Assembly: GCA_009773165.1 (NCBI GenBank)
Contig: WOUZ01000001.1
Coordinates: 62,001-126,000, forward strand
DNA length: 64,000 nt
Origin: Bacteroidota bacterium
GTDB taxonomy: Bacteria; Bacteroidota; Bacteroidia; Bacteroidales; F082
Direction of reading: 5' to 3'
Shown here: positions 24,855 to 33,338 of the stretch, piece by piece
Position numbering within the stretch: position 1 is the first letter of the stretch
Layout of the letters: each line of letters opens with the position of its first letter
Notes under the pieces: generated by a model
The model's input: only the letters and a program-made list of their open reading frames with translations
Told to the model about the DNA's origin: nothing
Database searches by the model: none
Program-made: the position numbers and the translations under genes

Positions 24855-26558
24855 ATGACACAAAATATTGAAGAATCTCTACCGGAAGAAAAACGTTCGC
24901 TGAATTTTATCGAATCGATCATTGAAGAAGACCTGCAGACCAACAAAAACGATAGCAGGGTTCATACGCGCTTCCCTCCCGAACCAAACGGATATCTACA
25001 TATAGGACACGCTAAATCCATTTGTTTAAACTTCGGGATGGCAGAGAAATATCAGGGAAAATGCAACCTTCGCTTTGATGATACCAACCCTGAAAAAGAA
25101 GAAACCGAATATGTGGACTCTATCATGGAAGATGTTCAATGGCTTGGTTTTCAATGGGATAAAGAACCTTATTATGCTTCTGATTATTTTGATCAATTGT
25201 ATGAGTGGGCCTGTTTACTCATAAAAAAAGGATTGGCTTATGTGGATGATCAGTCACAAGAAATAATAAGTCAGCAACGGGGAACCCCTACCCGACCAGG
25301 CATCGAAAGTCCATTCCGTAGTCGCAGCATTGATGAAAATCTTGACTTATTCGAACGGATGAAAAACGGCGAATTCCCTAATGGAAGTCATGTTTTACGT
25401 GCAAAAGGTGATATCACGTCGCCCAATATGCATATGCGTGATCCGGTAATGTATCGCATCCTGCATGCTGAACATCACCGCACCGGCGACACATGGAAAA
25501 TTTACCCCATGTATGATTATGCACACGGCCAAAGCGATTATCTTGAAGGTATTACGCATTCGCTTTGTACGCTGGAGTTTGAAGTACACCGTCCTTTATA
25601 CGATTGGTTTCTGGATCAGATTATCGAGACAAGCTACCGGCCGCGACAGATCGAATTTGCCCGCCTGAACCTCAGTTATACGGTGATGAGCAAGCGCAAA
25701 TTACTTGAATTGGTAAAAAATAACATCGTAAATGGATGGGACGATCCCCGCATGCCCACTATAGCCGGACTGCGGCGCAGAGGCTATACACCTGCATCCA
25801 TAAGAGCTTTTGCCGATCGTATCGGAGTAGCAAAACGTGATAACGTTATCGATGTTGGGCTGTTGGAATTCAGTGTTCGCGAAGACCTTAATAAGATTAC
25901 CAACCGCGTTATGGCTGTGCTTGAACCTGTTAAGCTTATCATAACAAATTATCCTGTTGGAAAAACAGAAATGGTTGAGCTCGAAAACAACCCTGAAGAT
26001 CCTCAGAGCGGCACACGAATGGTTCCTTTTGGAAGGGAAATTTTCATCGAACGCGACGATTTCATGGTTGACCCTCCTAACAAATATTTCCGACTTGCTC
26101 CAGGCAAAGAAGTCAGGCTCAAAGGAGCTTATGTTATCAAATGCGAAAACTTTGATGTGGATGAGAATGGCGTCGTTCAAACCATCTATTGCTCTTATGA
26201 CGAAGAAACAAAAAGTGGCACTGGTACAAAACAACCAAAAGTGAAAGGCACTCTTCACTGGGTTGAAGCCTCACAAGCGATAGAAGCCGAGGTAAGATTG
26301 TATGACCGCCTGTTCATGGATGAAGACCCGGCAGGACATAAAGAACAAGATCCGCTTGAATTCCTCAATCCTGAATCGCTGAAAATTCTTAAAAACTGTA
26401 AACTTGAACCAGCTTTAGCTACAGCACAGCAAGGTGATAAGTTTCAGTTTCAACGCATTGGTTATTTTTGTGTTGATAAAGACAGTGTGAAGGATTCGCT
26501 GGTTTTTAACCGGACAGTATCGTTAAAGGATAACTGGGCAAAACTGAGCGCTAAATAA
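24855..26558 (+). CDS. glnS: Glutamine--tRNA ligase
   Basis: A 567-residue class I aminoacyl-tRNA synthetase. [16 protein letters not shown] carries the HIGH motif (~49-52), [11 protein letters not shown] follows, and VMSKRKL (~277) is the KMSKS-type loop. [12 protein letters not shown] with DDTNP is the GlnRS/eukaryote-like GluRS group; [11 protein letters not shown] and [22 protein letters not shown] fit GlnRS. It charges tRNA-Gln directly, so the organism need not rely wholly on the amidotransferase route. The start at ATG 24855 was taken over TTG 24846. A tRNA-Gln gene follows 340 bp downstream. Confidence 0.96.
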   Translation: MTQNIEESLPEEKRSLNFIESIIEEDLQTNKNDSRVHTRFPPEPNGYLHIGHAKSICLNFGMAEKYQGKCNLRFDDTNPEKEETEYVDSIMEDVQWLGFQWDKEPYYASDYFDQLYEWACLLIKKGLAYVDDQSQEIISQQRGTPTRPGIESPFRSRSIDENLDLFERMKNGEFPNGSHVLRAKGDITSPNMHMRDPVMYRILHAEHHRTGDTWKIYPMYDYAHGQSDYLEGITHSLCTLEFEVHRPLYDWFLDQIIETSYRPRQIEFARLNLSYTVMSKRKLLELVKNNIVNGWDDPRMPTIAGLRRRGYTPASIRAFADRIGVAKRDNVIDVGLLEFSVREDLNKITNRVMAVLEPVKLIITNYPVGKTEMVELENNPEDPQSGTRMVPFGREIFIERDDFMVDPPNKYFRLAPGKEVRLKGAYVIKCENFDVDENGVVQTIYCSYDEETKSGTGTKQPKVKGTLHWVEASQAIEAEVRLYDRLFMDEDPAGHKEQDPLEFLNPESLKILKNCKLEPALATAQQGDKFQFQRIGYFCVDKDSVKDSLVFNRTVSLKDNWAKLSAK

Positions 26559-26860
26559 TACTTCTTTTTATCGCTTTTTTGAAGATACCCAGCAATAGCA
26601 TTCATGGCTCTATAGTCATGTAATTGATTATTATGTAATCATTTATGCTTATTTCTCTCAATTAGCAAATAGTGTTTTTCTGGCAAAAAAAACAAGTCCT
26701 TCAGCAATAAATGTAAAGATGTTAGTTAGGCATCCCTTATTGAAATGAAATATTACCTAACCGCTTTAAGAAAATGGATTTCTTTACTGCGCTTTTGCTT
26801 TGAGCAATTGATTATCGCAACAGTTTTGATAAAAACTTTGATAAAAAACTTTCAAAACTG
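26559..26860. other. Intergenic stretch between glnS and the tRNA-Gln promoter
   Basis: AT-rich, with no supported gene. A 72-codon frame starting at 26745 runs across the tRNA promoter and into the tRNA gene, so it is spurious. No terminator with a clear stem was found directly after glnS. Confidence 0.5.
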
Positions 26861-26889
26861 TTTGTATTCAACCGCATTTTGTACCTTTG
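26861..26889 (+). promoter_or_regulatory. Promoter of tRNA-Gln, TTTG -17 bp- TACCTTTG
   Basis: TTTG at 26861-26864 and TACCTTTG at 26882-26889 match both halves of the Bacteroidetes consensus (-33 TTTG, -7 TAnnTTTG) with a 17-bp spacer. The tRNA begins 10 bp after the -7 box. Confidence 0.75.
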
Positions 26890-26898
26890 CGCCCTTAT

Positions 26899-26971
26899 TG
26901 CCCGATGGTGTAATTGGCAACACGTCTGACTCTGGATCAGAAGAGTTTAGGTTCGAGACCTAATCGGGCAA
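26899..26971 (+). tRNA. tRNA-Gln (anticodon CUG)
   Basis: A 73-nt cloverleaf. The acceptor stem TGCCCGA (26899-26905) pairs with TCGGGCA (26964-26970). The anticodon stem TCTGA/TCAGA holds the loop CTCTGGA, giving anticodon CTG. The T-arm has GTTCGAGAC. No encoded CCA. It has its own promoter and terminator and lies 340 bp after glnS. Confidence 0.93.
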
Positions 26972-26981
26972 CTTGAAAATG

Positions 26982-27017
26982 AAAGGGTTACAACAAAGGT
27001 CGTTGTAACCTTTTTTT
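26982..27017 (+). terminator. Rho-independent terminator of tRNA-Gln
   Basis: GGTTACAAC (26986-26994) pairs with GTTGTAACC (27002-27010) and is followed by seven T. Confidence 0.9.
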
Positions 27018-27281
27018 ATTGTCACCTCATTTGTCATCTCAATCCTTAAAAAAGAAAAATTTGCACAAGACAGCACTCATTGATTATGAAACAATTACAT
27101 TCTCTAAATACCGAAGTAGACCTTAACCTTACAGTTTAAAGTTGTGAAACGACACTTTAACACGCACTCTTTTTTGACTTTTTCTTGAAGACTAAAGATT
27201 CAAAGCCCTATAGAACCATGAACCCTAAAATAATAGTCCTACAAACAGTGATTCAAAACATAATAGTAAAGAGAGGGATTA
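27018..27281. other. Intergenic stretch between tRNA-Gln and the AbiE locus
   Basis: AT-rich, with no supported gene. It lies at the 3' side of a tRNA gene, a common integration point, but no copy of the tRNA 3' end was found further downstream and no integrase gene is present. Confidence 0.4.
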
Positions 27282-27310
27282 TGTCGCAAATATTTACTAT
27301 AATTGCGACA
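27282..27310 (+). promoter_or_regulatory. Inverted-repeat operator/promoter of the AbiE operon
   Basis: TGTCGCAA (27282-27289) and TTGCGACA (27303-27310) form a perfect 8-bp inverted repeat with a 13-bp centre. A one-mismatch -7 box, TATAATTG (27298-27305), overlaps the right arm. It ends 19 bp before the antitoxin ATG at 27330. Known of the family: AbiEi antitoxins bind inverted repeats at their own promoter and repress it. Confidence 0.7.
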
Positions 27311-27329
27311 AATATTAAAGATAATTCAT

Positions 27330-27932
27330 ATGCAAAGTATTGATGATAAAATTATTACAAAAATTAAGAAGGCGAAGAGGGGTACGCTGTATTTTGCTGA
27401 AGATTTTCTGAGTTATGGCACAGCTAAAGCAGTAAGTAAAGCACTTGAAAGACTTGAAAAAAAGGATGTGATTGAGAGAATTTCAAGAGGTATTTATAGT
27501 CGTATTGAGGTTGATCCGATTATTGGCCCTTTAAAGCCTTCGACAGAAGCAATTGCTGAAGCAATACGTAAACGGGATAAGGCACGTATAATGCTTACCG
27601 GTGCCGCTGCATTGAATGCATTGGGTTTATCAACACAGGTACCCATGAATGTGGTTTATCTTACAGATGGCGCTGCCCGTAAAATTGACCTTGGGAAAAG
27701 GAAGATACTGTTTAAAAAAGCAAGTCCGAAAAACCTTTCAGCTATAGGCAAAATCAGCGGATTGGTCATTCAGGCATTAAAAGAAATAGGAAAAGACAAG
27801 GCGACAGAGCAGGAAATTCAGCTCATTCTGATGCATCTTGAAACGGAAGAGCCTTATCATTTAGAACATGATATTCGTCTGGCACCGGAATGGATTCGCA
27901 TCATCATGCGCAAAGCATTGAAAAAGAAATAA
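27330..27932 (+). CDS. AbiEi-type antitoxin (DUF6088 family)
   Basis: A 200-residue protein. The N-terminal ~60 residues form a winged helix-turn-helix (FLSYGTAKAVSKALERLEKKDVI followed by RISRGIYSR), as in AbiEi-like antitoxins; the middle region (ARIMLTGAAALNALGLSTQVP) is the conserved core of this group. Known role: transcriptional autorepressor and antagonist of the adjacent nucleotidyltransferase toxin (type IV toxin-antitoxin). ATG 27330 was chosen over TTG 27303, which lies within the operator. The toxin starts 2 bp after its stop. Confidence 0.85.
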   Translation: MQSIDDKIITKIKKAKRGTLYFAEDFLSYGTAKAVSKALERLEKKDVIERISRGIYSRIEVDPIIGPLKPSTEAIAEAIRKRDKARIMLTGAAALNALGLSTQVPMNVVYLTDGAARKIDLGKRKILFKKASPKNLSAIGKISGLVIQALKEIGKDKATEQEIQLILMHLETEEPYHLEHDIRLAPEWIRIIMRKALKKK

Positions 27933-27934
27933 AC

Positions 27935-28972
27935 ATGAACAAGTGGCTGGCAATACCTGAGCAAACAAGGCGCAATGCGTACATCCAGATTGCAGAAAAG
28001 ACTGGCATGAACGCTTTTGCTGTTGAAAAGGATTGGTGGGTTGTTCAAACCCTGAGGATCGTTTTTGAAATGGATGTAGCGCAGCATCAGGTATTTAAAG
28101 GCGGCACTTCTTTGAGTAAGGCATGGAACCTGATTCAAAGGTTTTCAGAAGATGTAGACCTTTCTATTGAAAGGGAGTTTTTTGGTTTCAAAGGAGTATT
28201 GTCAAGGACTCAACGTACAAATCTCAGACGGATATCCAGCACCTATATCACTGAAAAGTTTTTTGATGAGCTGAAGATTCGGTTTGCTGATAAAGGGGTT
28301 TCAGGTTTGCGTTGCGTTTTAATTCCTGCAAAAAGCAGGGATCAAGATCCCCGTATTATCGATATTTATTATCCTCATATAATTGAAGCAACAGCTTATC
28401 AGCAACCAAAAGTTCAGATAGAGATTGGTTCGCGCTCCTTACGGGAGCCATTTACTGTACGAACATTTACATCATTAGTGGATGAAGAATATGCCGACAG
28501 AAATTTTGTGCAACATCCCATTAAAGTAGCCACAGTAAATCCTGAACGCACATTTTTGGAAAAGTTATTCTTACTGCATGAGGAGTTTCATAAAACGCAA
28601 GAAAATATAAGAGTAGACCGTTTAAGCCGTCACTTGTACGATGTTTATCATCTGGCAAAATCAGAATTCGCAGATAAGGCATTGAATGATAAGTCATTGT
28701 ATAAATCCATAGTTATGCATCGTTATCAATTTACAAAAATTGGTGATGTAAATTATAACACCCACAACCCAAAAACAATAGATTTTATTCCAATCCCGGA
28801 AGTTTTTGAAAGGTGGAAGGCAGATTACAAAACGATGTTAGACCTGATGATCTACGAAACTAATCCGCCAAGCTTTGATGATTTAATCACTGAACTTACA
28901 ATCCTGAGAGATAAGATTAACTCATTTACATGGGAGTTCGAAAAAACATTCCCACAACCTACTGTTTCTTGA
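27935..28972 (+). CDS. AbiEii/AbiGii-family nucleotidyltransferase toxin
   Basis: A 345-residue protein. GGTSLSKAW (from Gly56) and FSEDVDLS (Asp73, Asp75) form the GS...DxD nucleotidyltransferase signature of AbiEii toxins; VEKDWWVVQTL before it is also typical, as is PERTFLEKLFLLHEE near residues 205-220. Known of the family: transfer of nucleotides to tRNA acceptor ends, blocking growth, with a role in phage abortive infection. A longer frame starting at 27890 would overlap the antitoxin and was not used. The 2-bp gap couples it to the antitoxin. Confidence 0.88.
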   Translation: MNKWLAIPEQTRRNAYIQIAEKTGMNAFAVEKDWWVVQTLRIVFEMDVAQHQVFKGGTSLSKAWNLIQRFSEDVDLSIEREFFGFKGVLSRTQRTNLRRISSTYITEKFFDELKIRFADKGVSGLRCVLIPAKSRDQDPRIIDIYYPHIIEATAYQQPKVQIEIGSRSLREPFTVRTFTSLVDEEYADRNFVQHPIKVATVNPERTFLEKLFLLHEEFHKTQENIRVDRLSRHLYDVYHLAKSEFADKALNDKSLYKSIVMHRYQFTKIGDVNYNTHNPKTIDFIPIPEVFERWKADYKTMLDLMIYETNPPSFDDLITELTILRDKINSFTWEFEKTFPQPTVS

Positions 28973-29146
28973 TCCACATACTTAGTTTGGTTATCTGCCT
29001 ACAATGATTAAAACAAGGGCTACACTGTTCCTGGCACAGGCGGAGAAGAATGTCAAACAGGAAAGGAAGAGCTATGTTTGCTCTGTGTAGCTGAGAAAAC
29101 TACAGCCAAAGTTGTTTTTTAGAAACTTTCCAAATTAGCCGGGAAA

Positions 29147-29178
29147 TTTGGTTGAAAAAAAACAGTTTGCTAATTTTG
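29147..29178 (+). promoter_or_regulatory. Promoter of the DUF3857 operon, TTTG -20 bp- TAATTTTG
   Basis: TTTG (29147-29150) and TAATTTTG (29171-29178) match both Bacteroidetes promoter boxes with a 20-bp spacer. The transcript would begin near 29185, which favours ATG 29203 and excludes the in-frame start at 29152. Confidence 0.7.
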
Positions 29179-29202
29179 CTAATTCCAACAAGCAAACAAA
29201 AC

Positions 29203-31122
29203 ATGTCAACAACCCGCCAACTTTTTATACTGTCGCTTATTGTCTTTTTGGCATTATCCGGGCAATCATTCGCACAACAACTTTCGGTAAACAGCATTCC
29301 TGAGCAACTTAAAAAAGATGTCAATTCTGTCGTCAGGTATTATAACACTTCGATTGAGGTGAATAAATCATACGACATGACGATAACATATGAGTATGCC
29401 ATCACTGTACTAAACTCATCGGGGAATGAACACATTTCTGCAGGCAGCAGTTACAGCAAATCGCTTAAGATTGTTGAAATGAGTGCCAAAATTTTAGACG
29501 CCAATGGAAAGGAAATTAAAAAACTAAAATCAGCCGACCTTATTGATGTTAGTGCTGTAAATTCGGGAAGTATTTTTGTTGATGACCGATTGCAATATTA
29601 CCAATATGCACCCGGAAGTTACCCCTACACATTTGTTTTTAAACTGGTTGTAAAAAGTCAGAACACCGCTTTTCTTCCATCCTGGATGCCGCTCGACAAG
29701 GAATTTCAATCGACAGAATCAAATACTTATACATTAATCTATCCAGCAGAATGGAAACTCGTTACTACTGAGCGAAATTTAGATTCGTTTGGAGTAAAAA
29801 AATCACATGATCCCGGAAGATATTCACTTGAAATACAACAGGCGTTGCCAATAACCGATGAATATGCCCGTCCGCCATTGAGTGAAATAACCCCATTTAC
29901 CTCTGCCTCATTGGATCATTTTCAACTCGAAAACATCAAAGGAGAAGTTTCAAACTGGAATGAATTTGGCGAGTGGTATCAAAGCAAGATGCTGGCAGGG
30001 AATGAATTAGTTCCAGAAAAGACCCGAAATGAGATTCTTTCACTTGTTGCCGGAGTAAGCGATTCGATTGAAATGACTCGCCTTATTTACGAATATGTAC
30101 AAAGCAAAACAAGGTATGTTTCTGTTAGTATTGGCATTGGAGGATGGAAACCAATGACTGTGGCTAGTGTTGATGAATATAAATATGGTGACTGTAAAGC
30201 ACTTTCCTTTTACACACAATCCTTACTAAAAACAGCAGGATTGCCGGCAACCTACACACTTATTGATGCCGGAAATTACCCAAGAAAACTCGACACTACG
30301 CAAGTTTCTGTTCAAGGAAACCACGTAATCGTATCTGTTCCATTAAAAGACGCCACCATTTGGCTTGAAACAACGAATCAGCATATTCCATTCGGCTATC
30401 TGGGTGATTTTACCGATAACCGCACTGCACTCAGCCTATCCGAAAAAGGAAGTAAACTTGTTAAGACACCGATGTATCCTGACAGCATTAACAAACAGGA
30501 AACTGTTGCATCAATAGTTCTTGAGGCTGATGGATTTATGAAAGCAAACTTAATCCGTCGCTCATCCGGACTTCAATATGATAACAAATACTACTTGGAG
30601 CTTCAGAAAACAGAAGATAATGAGAAGTTTTATCAAAAAGACTGGAACTATCTTCAGTTTCTAAAATTGTCGAAAATCAACTTTGAAGCCGATAAAAATC
30701 ATGTAGTTTTTATAGAAAACCTGGATCTTGAAGCCCTTAAATACAGCACGATGAGCGGCGAACGGATGCTGTTTCAAGCCAACTTTTTCAATCGGATTAC
30801 CTATGTTCCACCACGGATTCCAAACAGAAAACAAAAAATAGTTATCCCACGTGGCTTTCACGACCTAGACGCCTACGAAGTTATACTCCCCGAAGGGTTT
30901 ATGATTGAGGCACTTCCGTCAAAAAACGCGATTGAAACCCGCTTCGGGAAGTATTCGCTGCATGTTGAGCAACTCTCAGAAAACACGTTACGCATCACGC
31001 GTTCATATTTAGAGAAAAGTGGCACTTTTCCGGCCGAAGACTACAGCGAATATCTTCAGTTTCGGAAAGACATCGTACGATACGACCAATCTAAAATAAT
31101 TCTAATAAAAAAATCATTATGA
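29203..31122 (+). CDS. DUF3857/transglutaminase-like exported protein, catalytic triad largely intact
   Basis: A 639-residue protein with signal peptide (ending SFAQ). The N-terminal ~240 residues are a DUF3857 domain (YYNTSIEVNKSYDMTITYEY, ILDANGKEIKKLKSADL). A transglutaminase-like domain follows, with Cys331 in YGDCKALS and His374 in GNHVIVSV; the third position lies in WLETTNQ. A beta-rich C-terminal domain ends the protein. Known of the family: periplasmic proteins with papain-like folds, exact reaction unknown. The stop overlaps the next start by 4 bases (ATGA, 31119-31122), and the next gene encodes a similar protein without the Cys and His. Confidence 0.87.
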   Translation: MSTTRQLFILSLIVFLALSGQSFAQQLSVNSIPEQLKKDVNSVVRYYNTSIEVNKSYDMTITYEYAITVLNSSGNEHISAGSSYSKSLKIVEMSAKILDANGKEIKKLKSADLIDVSAVNSGSIFVDDRLQYYQYAPGSYPYTFVFKLVVKSQNTAFLPSWMPLDKEFQSTESNTYTLIYPAEWKLVTTERNLDSFGVKKSHDPGRYSLEIQQALPITDEYARPPLSEITPFTSASLDHFQLENIKGEVSNWNEFGEWYQSKMLAGNELVPEKTRNEILSLVAGVSDSIEMTRLIYEYVQSKTRYVSVSIGIGGWKPMTVASVDEYKYGDCKALSFYTQSLLKTAGLPATYTLIDAGNYPRKLDTTQVSVQGNHVIVSVPLKDATIWLETTNQHIPFGYLGDFTDNRTALSLSEKGSKLVKTPMYPDSINKQETVASIVLEADGFMKANLIRRSSGLQYDNKYYLELQKTEDNEKFYQKDWNYLQFLKLSKINFEADKNHVVFIENLDLEALKYSTMSGERMLFQANFFNRITYVPPRIPNRKQKIVIPRGFHDLDAYEVILPEGFMIEALPSKNAIETRFGKYSLHVEQLSENTLRITRSYLEKSGTFPAEDYSEYLQFRKDIVRYDQSKIILIKKSL

Positions 31123-33089
31123 AACAGAACAGTATCCTTCTCGCATTCCTGCTTCTAATCAGCACATTAACTTTTGCACAAAAAATCAAATTCAGGAAAA
31201 TTCCGGCTGAGTTACTCCAGGAAACCGTGCATAAAATTGATAGTCAGGCAGATGCATCCATATTGTACGAATATTGCCGTATCTATTACACCTACGATAA
31301 TGGATGGTTTAATCTGCACACCTATGTTCATAAACGAATCAAGATTTACAATCAGGAAGGTATGGGTTGGGGTGATTTTGCAATCCCTTATCATAGTGAA
31401 GGCATCTTCGCAAAATTCAAAGCTTATACCTACAACCTTGAAAACAATAAAGTTGTTGAGACAAAACTCGAAAATGACAGCTATTTCTCTGAGGAGTTTA
31501 ACAAGATCTATATGCGTAGAAAATTCGCTATGCCTAACCTTGCTCCGGGCTCAATTATTGATATTGAATATGAACTTTCTGAGCCTTCAACAATTTCATT
31601 ACGGCCATTCTATCTTCAACATGAAATCCCTGTTGATTATATCGAATACGAAGTAGAAACTCCCGAGTATTACACATTCAACAAATCGATGAAGGGACTG
31701 CCTCTGCCGGTGACACGAAAAAGTGATTCCAAAACAGGTGTCATTACAAATACAGGAGGATCGCAATCGAACAACACCAATTACACGATTTATATCGACA
31801 TTTATCAGGCTAATAATGTGCCCGCTTTAAAAGATGAACCTTTCGTTCCGACTATGGATAACTACCGCAGTTCGGTTAACTACGAACTTTCGTTTATTCA
31901 GGGCAGCAGCGGCAAAGTAACGAACTACTCATCAACATGGGATCATATTGCTGACCGCTACATGACAGGAGAAAACTTCGGGAAGCAATTAGACCAGCGA
32001 CTGAACGATCTTTCAGCTGTGGTCGACAAAGCTAACAGCCTGCCTTTGGAAGAAAGAACGAACTTCCTTTATTATTATGTTCGAAACAATTACAACTGGA
32101 ACGGAAATAATGGTGAATACTGTGAAAAAGGACTTAAAAAACTGATTGATGAAAAGTCGGGCAACGTTGCAGACATTAACTTTTTACTCATCAATTTATT
32201 AAGGAAAGCTGGCATCAATGCAAATCCTATTGTGATCAGCACCCGAAGCAATGGCTTTTTGAATATCAGTTTTCCAAGCTACACGCAGGTAAATTATGTT
32301 TTTGCGGCCATTAAAACTGCTACAGGCTATACCTTTCTTGATGCAACTTCAAAATATCTCGATGCTGGCTTTTTGCCTGAAAGAGCACTCAACCTTGATA
32401 GTATCATTATAACAGATGACCGCAAGGGAACGAAAATCTCCATCGAAAACCCCAACAAAGGCAGCGTTCAAAACACTGTTTTGTCGGAACTTACCGAAGA
32501 TCTTACCATAAAAGGCCAGATAAGAACCATTTATACCAACTATGATGCAGCTGTTGCACGGTCGGACTACAAGGAAGCAGAAAAAGAAGGTGGCTATGTG
32601 AAACAAATGCATGAATCATATCCATCGTTGGAAATCATCAGCTACTCTGAAACGGGGGCTGACAGTCTGCAACCAAAAATGGTCGAAAATGTTGAGTTTG
32701 TTTTGGAGGGCCAGGTCGATGAAGTTGGTGATATGCTGTATATTAACCCAATGATGATCTGGCAGGACAAAACCAATCCTTTCAAAAGTGAGAAACGTGA
32801 ATTTCCTGTTTTTTACACGAGTACCGGAATGGAGAAACATATGATTTCGATAAAAATACCCGAAGGTTATCAGGTGGAAACACTTCCCAAATCAGTCCGA
32901 CTTGCTTTACCCGAAGGGATGGGGAGTTTTGCCTACTCAGTTGCTTCTGCAGGAAATAACATCACTCTTCAATACCAATACAACAAAGTGGCTGATATTA
33001 TTTCACCTACTGCCTATGAAGCTCTGCGTAATTTTGTTGCTATGAAAATAGACAAGCAAGCGGAGAAAATTGTTTTGAAGAAGAATTAA
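31119..33089 (+). CDS. DUF3857/transglutaminase-like protein lacking the catalytic Cys and His
   Basis: A 656-residue protein with signal peptide (ILLAFLLLISTLTFAQ) and the same plan as its neighbour: DUF3857 (~25-245), a transglutaminase-like core, and a C-terminal beta-rich domain. Where the neighbour has YGDCKALS this one has SGNVADIN (Val350 for the Cys), and GNHVIV is replaced by QVNYVFA (Tyr393 for the His); FLDAT keeps the Asp region. It therefore looks like a pseudo-enzyme, perhaps a binding partner of the first protein. It is translationally coupled to it. Confidence 0.85.
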   Translation: MKQNSILLAFLLLISTLTFAQKIKFRKIPAELLQETVHKIDSQADASILYEYCRIYYTYDNGWFNLHTYVHKRIKIYNQEGMGWGDFAIPYHSEGIFAKFKAYTYNLENNKVVETKLENDSYFSEEFNKIYMRRKFAMPNLAPGSIIDIEYELSEPSTISLRPFYLQHEIPVDYIEYEVETPEYYTFNKSMKGLPLPVTRKSDSKTGVITNTGGSQSNNTNYTIYIDIYQANNVPALKDEPFVPTMDNYRSSVNYELSFIQGSSGKVTNYSSTWDHIADRYMTGENFGKQLDQRLNDLSAVVDKANSLPLEERTNFLYYYVRNNYNWNGNNGEYCEKGLKKLIDEKSGNVADINFLLINLLRKAGINANPIVISTRSNGFLNISFPSYTQVNYVFAAIKTATGYTFLDATSKYLDAGFLPERALNLDSIIITDDRKGTKISIENPNKGSVQNTVLSELTEDLTIKGQIRTIYTNYDAAVARSDYKEAEKEGGYVKQMHESYPSLEIISYSETGADSLQPKMVENVEFVLEGQVDEVGDMLYINPMMIWQDKTNPFKSEKREFPVFYTSTGMEKHMISIKIPEGYQVETLPKSVRLALPEGMGSFAYSVASAGNNITLQYQYNKVADIISPTAYEALRNFVAMKIDKQAEKIVLKKN

Positions 33090-33106
33090 TCATTGCGAAA
33101 AAAGTT

Positions 33107-33147
33107 AAAGACCTTGCAAAAACATCTTTTCGCAAGGTCTTTTTTTT
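33107..33147 (+). terminator. Rho-independent terminator of the DUF3857 operon
   Basis: AAAGACCTTGC (33107-33117) pairs with GCAAGGTCTTT (33132-33142 region) and is followed by a T tract, 18 bp after the stop of the second gene. Confidence 0.9.
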
Positions 33148-33338
33148 AAGTTATCAGACTTCTTTAAAAATAAAGTATTCATCTTAAACACATTTGATGT
33201 CAAGTTGTTAAAATGAAGCAAACTCGATGAAGTTTAATGCCTCATATTCGTTCTTATGATTAATCCGACACACCAATTGAAAATGAAAAATTCATAAATT
33301 CGCTACGCTATTCGTCTTAACGAAAAACATTAAAAGAT

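Noticed and set aside
26745-26963. 72-codon frame reaching into tRNA-Gln
   Set aside because: It overlaps the tRNA and its promoter.
27018-28972. An integrated genomic island at tRNA-Gln
   Set aside because: No integrase and no repeated tRNA end were seen, so only proximity supports it.
29004-29090. A 28-codon frame (MIKTRATLFLAQAEKN...) after the AbiE toxin, recalling the first residues of some Bacteroidetes tyrosine integrases
   Set aside because: Too short, no continuation in any frame, and no attachment repeat of the tRNA-Gln 3' end found.
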